From contig NZ_QFRK01000008.1 in NCBI RefSeq assembly GCF_003143855.1, positions 62,001 to 126,000 of the forward strand: a stretch of 64,000 bases of DNA, written 5' to 3'. Position numbers and translations under genes: made by a program. The notes beneath the pieces are model-generated. The model saw only the letters and a list, made by a program, of their open reading frames with translations, did no database searches and was not told the origin of the DNA. Numbering within the stretch: the first letter of the stretch is position 1; every line of letters begins with the position of its first letter. The DNA comes from Streptomyces sp. NWU339. GTDB lineage: Bacteria > Actinomycetota > Actinomycetes > Streptomycetales > Streptomycetaceae. Shown in pieces: positions 62,993 to 64,000 of the stretch.

Positions 62993-63415
62993 ATGCTGAC
63001 CATCACCCAGGCCCTGTACGACCAGATCGTCGCCCACGCGCACAAGGACCACCCCGACGAGGCGTGCGGTGTGGTGGCGGGCCCCGTGGGCTCCGGCCGT
63101 CCCGAGCGCTTCATCCCCATGCTGAACGCGGCCCGCTCGCCCACGTTCTACGAGTTCGACTCGAAGGACCTGCTCAAGCTGTACCGCGAGATGGACGACA
63201 ACGACGAGGAACCGGTGATCGTCTACCACTCGCACACCGCGACCGAGGCCCACCCCTCCCGCACCGACATCAACCTGGCCAGTGAGCCCGGCGCCCACTA
63301 CGTCCTGGTCTCCACCGCCGACCTCGACGGCCTCGGCGAGTTCCAGTTCCGCTCGTTCCGCATCGTGGACGGCGAGGTCACCGAGGAAGAGGTCAAGGTC
63401 GTCGAGGCGTACTGA
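62993..63415 (+). CDS. mec: JAMM/MPN+ zinc protease (Mec-like)
   Basis: A 140-residue metalloprotease. The JAMM residues are Glu23 (DEACGVV), His79 and His81 (VYHSH), Ser89 and Asp92 (HPSRTD). In mycobacteria, Mec cleaves cysteine from CysO-Cys after CysM builds it. The next genes here are a Cys-containing leader and a CysO-like ubiquitin-fold protein, so the same pathway is expected. The protein is full-length for the family. Confidence 0.9.
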   Translation: MLTITQALYDQIVAHAHKDHPDEACGVVAGPVGSGRPERFIPMLNAARSPTFYEFDSKDLLKLYREMDDNDEEPVIVYHSHTATEAHPSRTDINLASEPGAHYVLVSTADLDGLGEFQFRSFRIVDGEVTEEEVKVVEAY

Positions 63416-63479
63416 CGCACCGATCTGCACGTTCCCGCATACCGGTCGTCAGTCATCCGCAGTGTGAGACGGCATTCGG

Positions 63480-63495
63480 TTCCCGTCATCGGGAA
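63480..63495 (+). promoter_or_regulatory. inverted repeat at the cysO leader promoter
   Basis: ttcccg-tcat-cgggaa is a perfect 6-bp dyad just upstream of TACGAT (63500-63505), the probable -10 element of the leader/cysO transcript. It may bind a sulfur-responsive regulator; unproven. Confidence 0.4.
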
Positions 63496-63511
63496 TCGAT
63501 ACGATGAGCTC

Positions 63512-63607
63512 ATGGTTCTCCACGACGTGAGCGACAAGACGCCGGGCAAGCTGCTCGTGGCGCGGCTGCACGTCGACCTGTGCAGACTCGCCAGCGCCAT
63601 CTGTTGA
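63512..63607 (+). CDS. 31-residue Cys-containing leader peptide
   Basis: The small ORF starts MVLHDVSDKTPGKLLVARLH and ends with VDLCRLASAIC and a stop. The -VDL-R-ASA-C ending is the hallmark of actinobacterial leader peptides placed before sulfur genes. Cysteine codons lie at positions 24 and 31, the last immediately before the stop. TACGAT at 63500-63505 ends seven bases before the ATG, so the transcript may begin at this ORF. cysO starts 123 bases after the stop. Ribosome stalling at cysteine codons would be an attractive control of cysO. Confidence 0.8.
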   Translation: MVLHDVSDKTPGKLLVARLHVDLCRLASAIC

Positions 63608-63730
63608 CACCGAGCTTCCCGCCGTACGGCCCGTGAGCCCCGGCGGCCCCACCGCGCAGGCACGCCCGCGCACCTCCCGCGCCGCCGCGCGCCCATCGAC
63701 CAGACGACATACCGACAGGAGCCCTCTGCC

Positions 63731-64000
63731 ATGGCCATCGAGGTCCGTATCCCGACCATCCTCCGCCAGTACACCGACGGTCAGAAGGCGGTGGAGGGCA
63801 CCGGAGAGACCCTCACCGACCTCTTCGCCGACCTCGAGACCCGGCACACGGGCATCAGGGCCCGCCTCGTCGACGACAGCAACGGCGACCAGCTGCGCCG
63901 CTTCGTCAACGTGTACCTCAACGACGAGGACGTCCGCTTCCTGGACGGCATCAACACCAAGCTGTCCGACGGCGACAGCGTCACGATCCTGCCGGCCGTG
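63731..64000 (+). CDS. cysO: CysO/MoaD-like sulfur-carrier protein (partial)
   Basis: Ninety codons are visible; the end lies past the window. The ubiquitin-like fold shows MAIEVRIPTILRQYTDGQKA, LTDLFADLETRHTGI, RRFVNVYLNDEDVRF and DGDSVTILPAV. Family members end in Gly-Gly, which would be thiocarboxylated; that end would come in the next few bases. AGGAG precedes the ATG. With Mec and an expected downstream cysM it supplies sulfur for cysteine. Confidence 0.9.
   Translation, partial: MAIEVRIPTILRQYTDGQKAVEGTGETLTDLFADLETRHTGIRARLVDDSNGDQLRRFVNVYLNDEDVRFLDGINTKLSDGDSVTILPAV

Overview
The window is high-GC actinobacterial chromosome, almost certainly Streptomyces. The evidence is pervasive G/C third positions, GTG/TTG starts, many leaderless-looking starts, no insertion sequence or CRISPR, and gene content matching the conserved core block that I recall from S. 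coelicolor as about SCO2966 (smpB) down to SCO2911 (cysO). SCO numbers are from memory, not from a search.

Left part (1-12.6 kb): the 3' end of a BCCT choline transporter; a decayed Fpg/Nei glycosylase fragment; smpB and the tmRNA gene ssrA; a divergent MFS/LysR pair; the matA-matB-acyltransferase operon for an extracellular poly-N-acetylglucosamine-type glycan; a PPOX/F420-type oxidoreductase; and a WhiJ-like regulator/DUF397 pair facing an anti-sigma-like ATPase.

Middle (12.6-37.2 kb): the HemD/winged-helix regulator NnaR; the ECF sigma factor SigU with anti-sigma factor RsuA; a HelD-like RNA polymerase-associated helicase; a strongly structured RNA region; malic enzyme; HupA; MurA; YqgE; and a DUF3039 protein. 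Then come an ABC sugar importer with a GH20 beta-N-acetylhexosaminidase behind a near-consensus DasR site, and a three-subunit molybdenum-hydroxylase operon with two anomalies. Its iron-sulfur subunit has a disordered tail of about 420 residues, and its large subunit has lost the usual cofactor and catalytic motifs. A duplicated SUKH-4-like protein and tRNA-Cys follow.

Right part (37.2-64 kb): an MFS transporter; an SF2 helicase; an IclR regulator; a secreted-side Lon-like protease; a four-gene OpuC-type osmoprotectant importer; Lrp and divergent hpd; a TPR protein with a long Lys/Glu/Ala tail; a GlcD-like oxidase; two RDD membrane proteins; and an M6 secreted metalloprotease behind an A/T-rich operator-like region. 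The window ends in an NAD-salvage and proteolysis block (pncA, pncB, clpS, DUF2017), an amino-acid permease, and the mec / Cys-rich leader peptide / cysO sulfur locus, which is cut by the window end.

Shared themes are cell-envelope glycan and chitin/GlcNAc handling, protein quality control (SmpB/tmRNA, ClpS, Lon-like, JAMM), osmoprotectant uptake, and nested regulation. Genes are packed with ATGA/GTGA overlaps in operons, and most operons end in strong hairpins.
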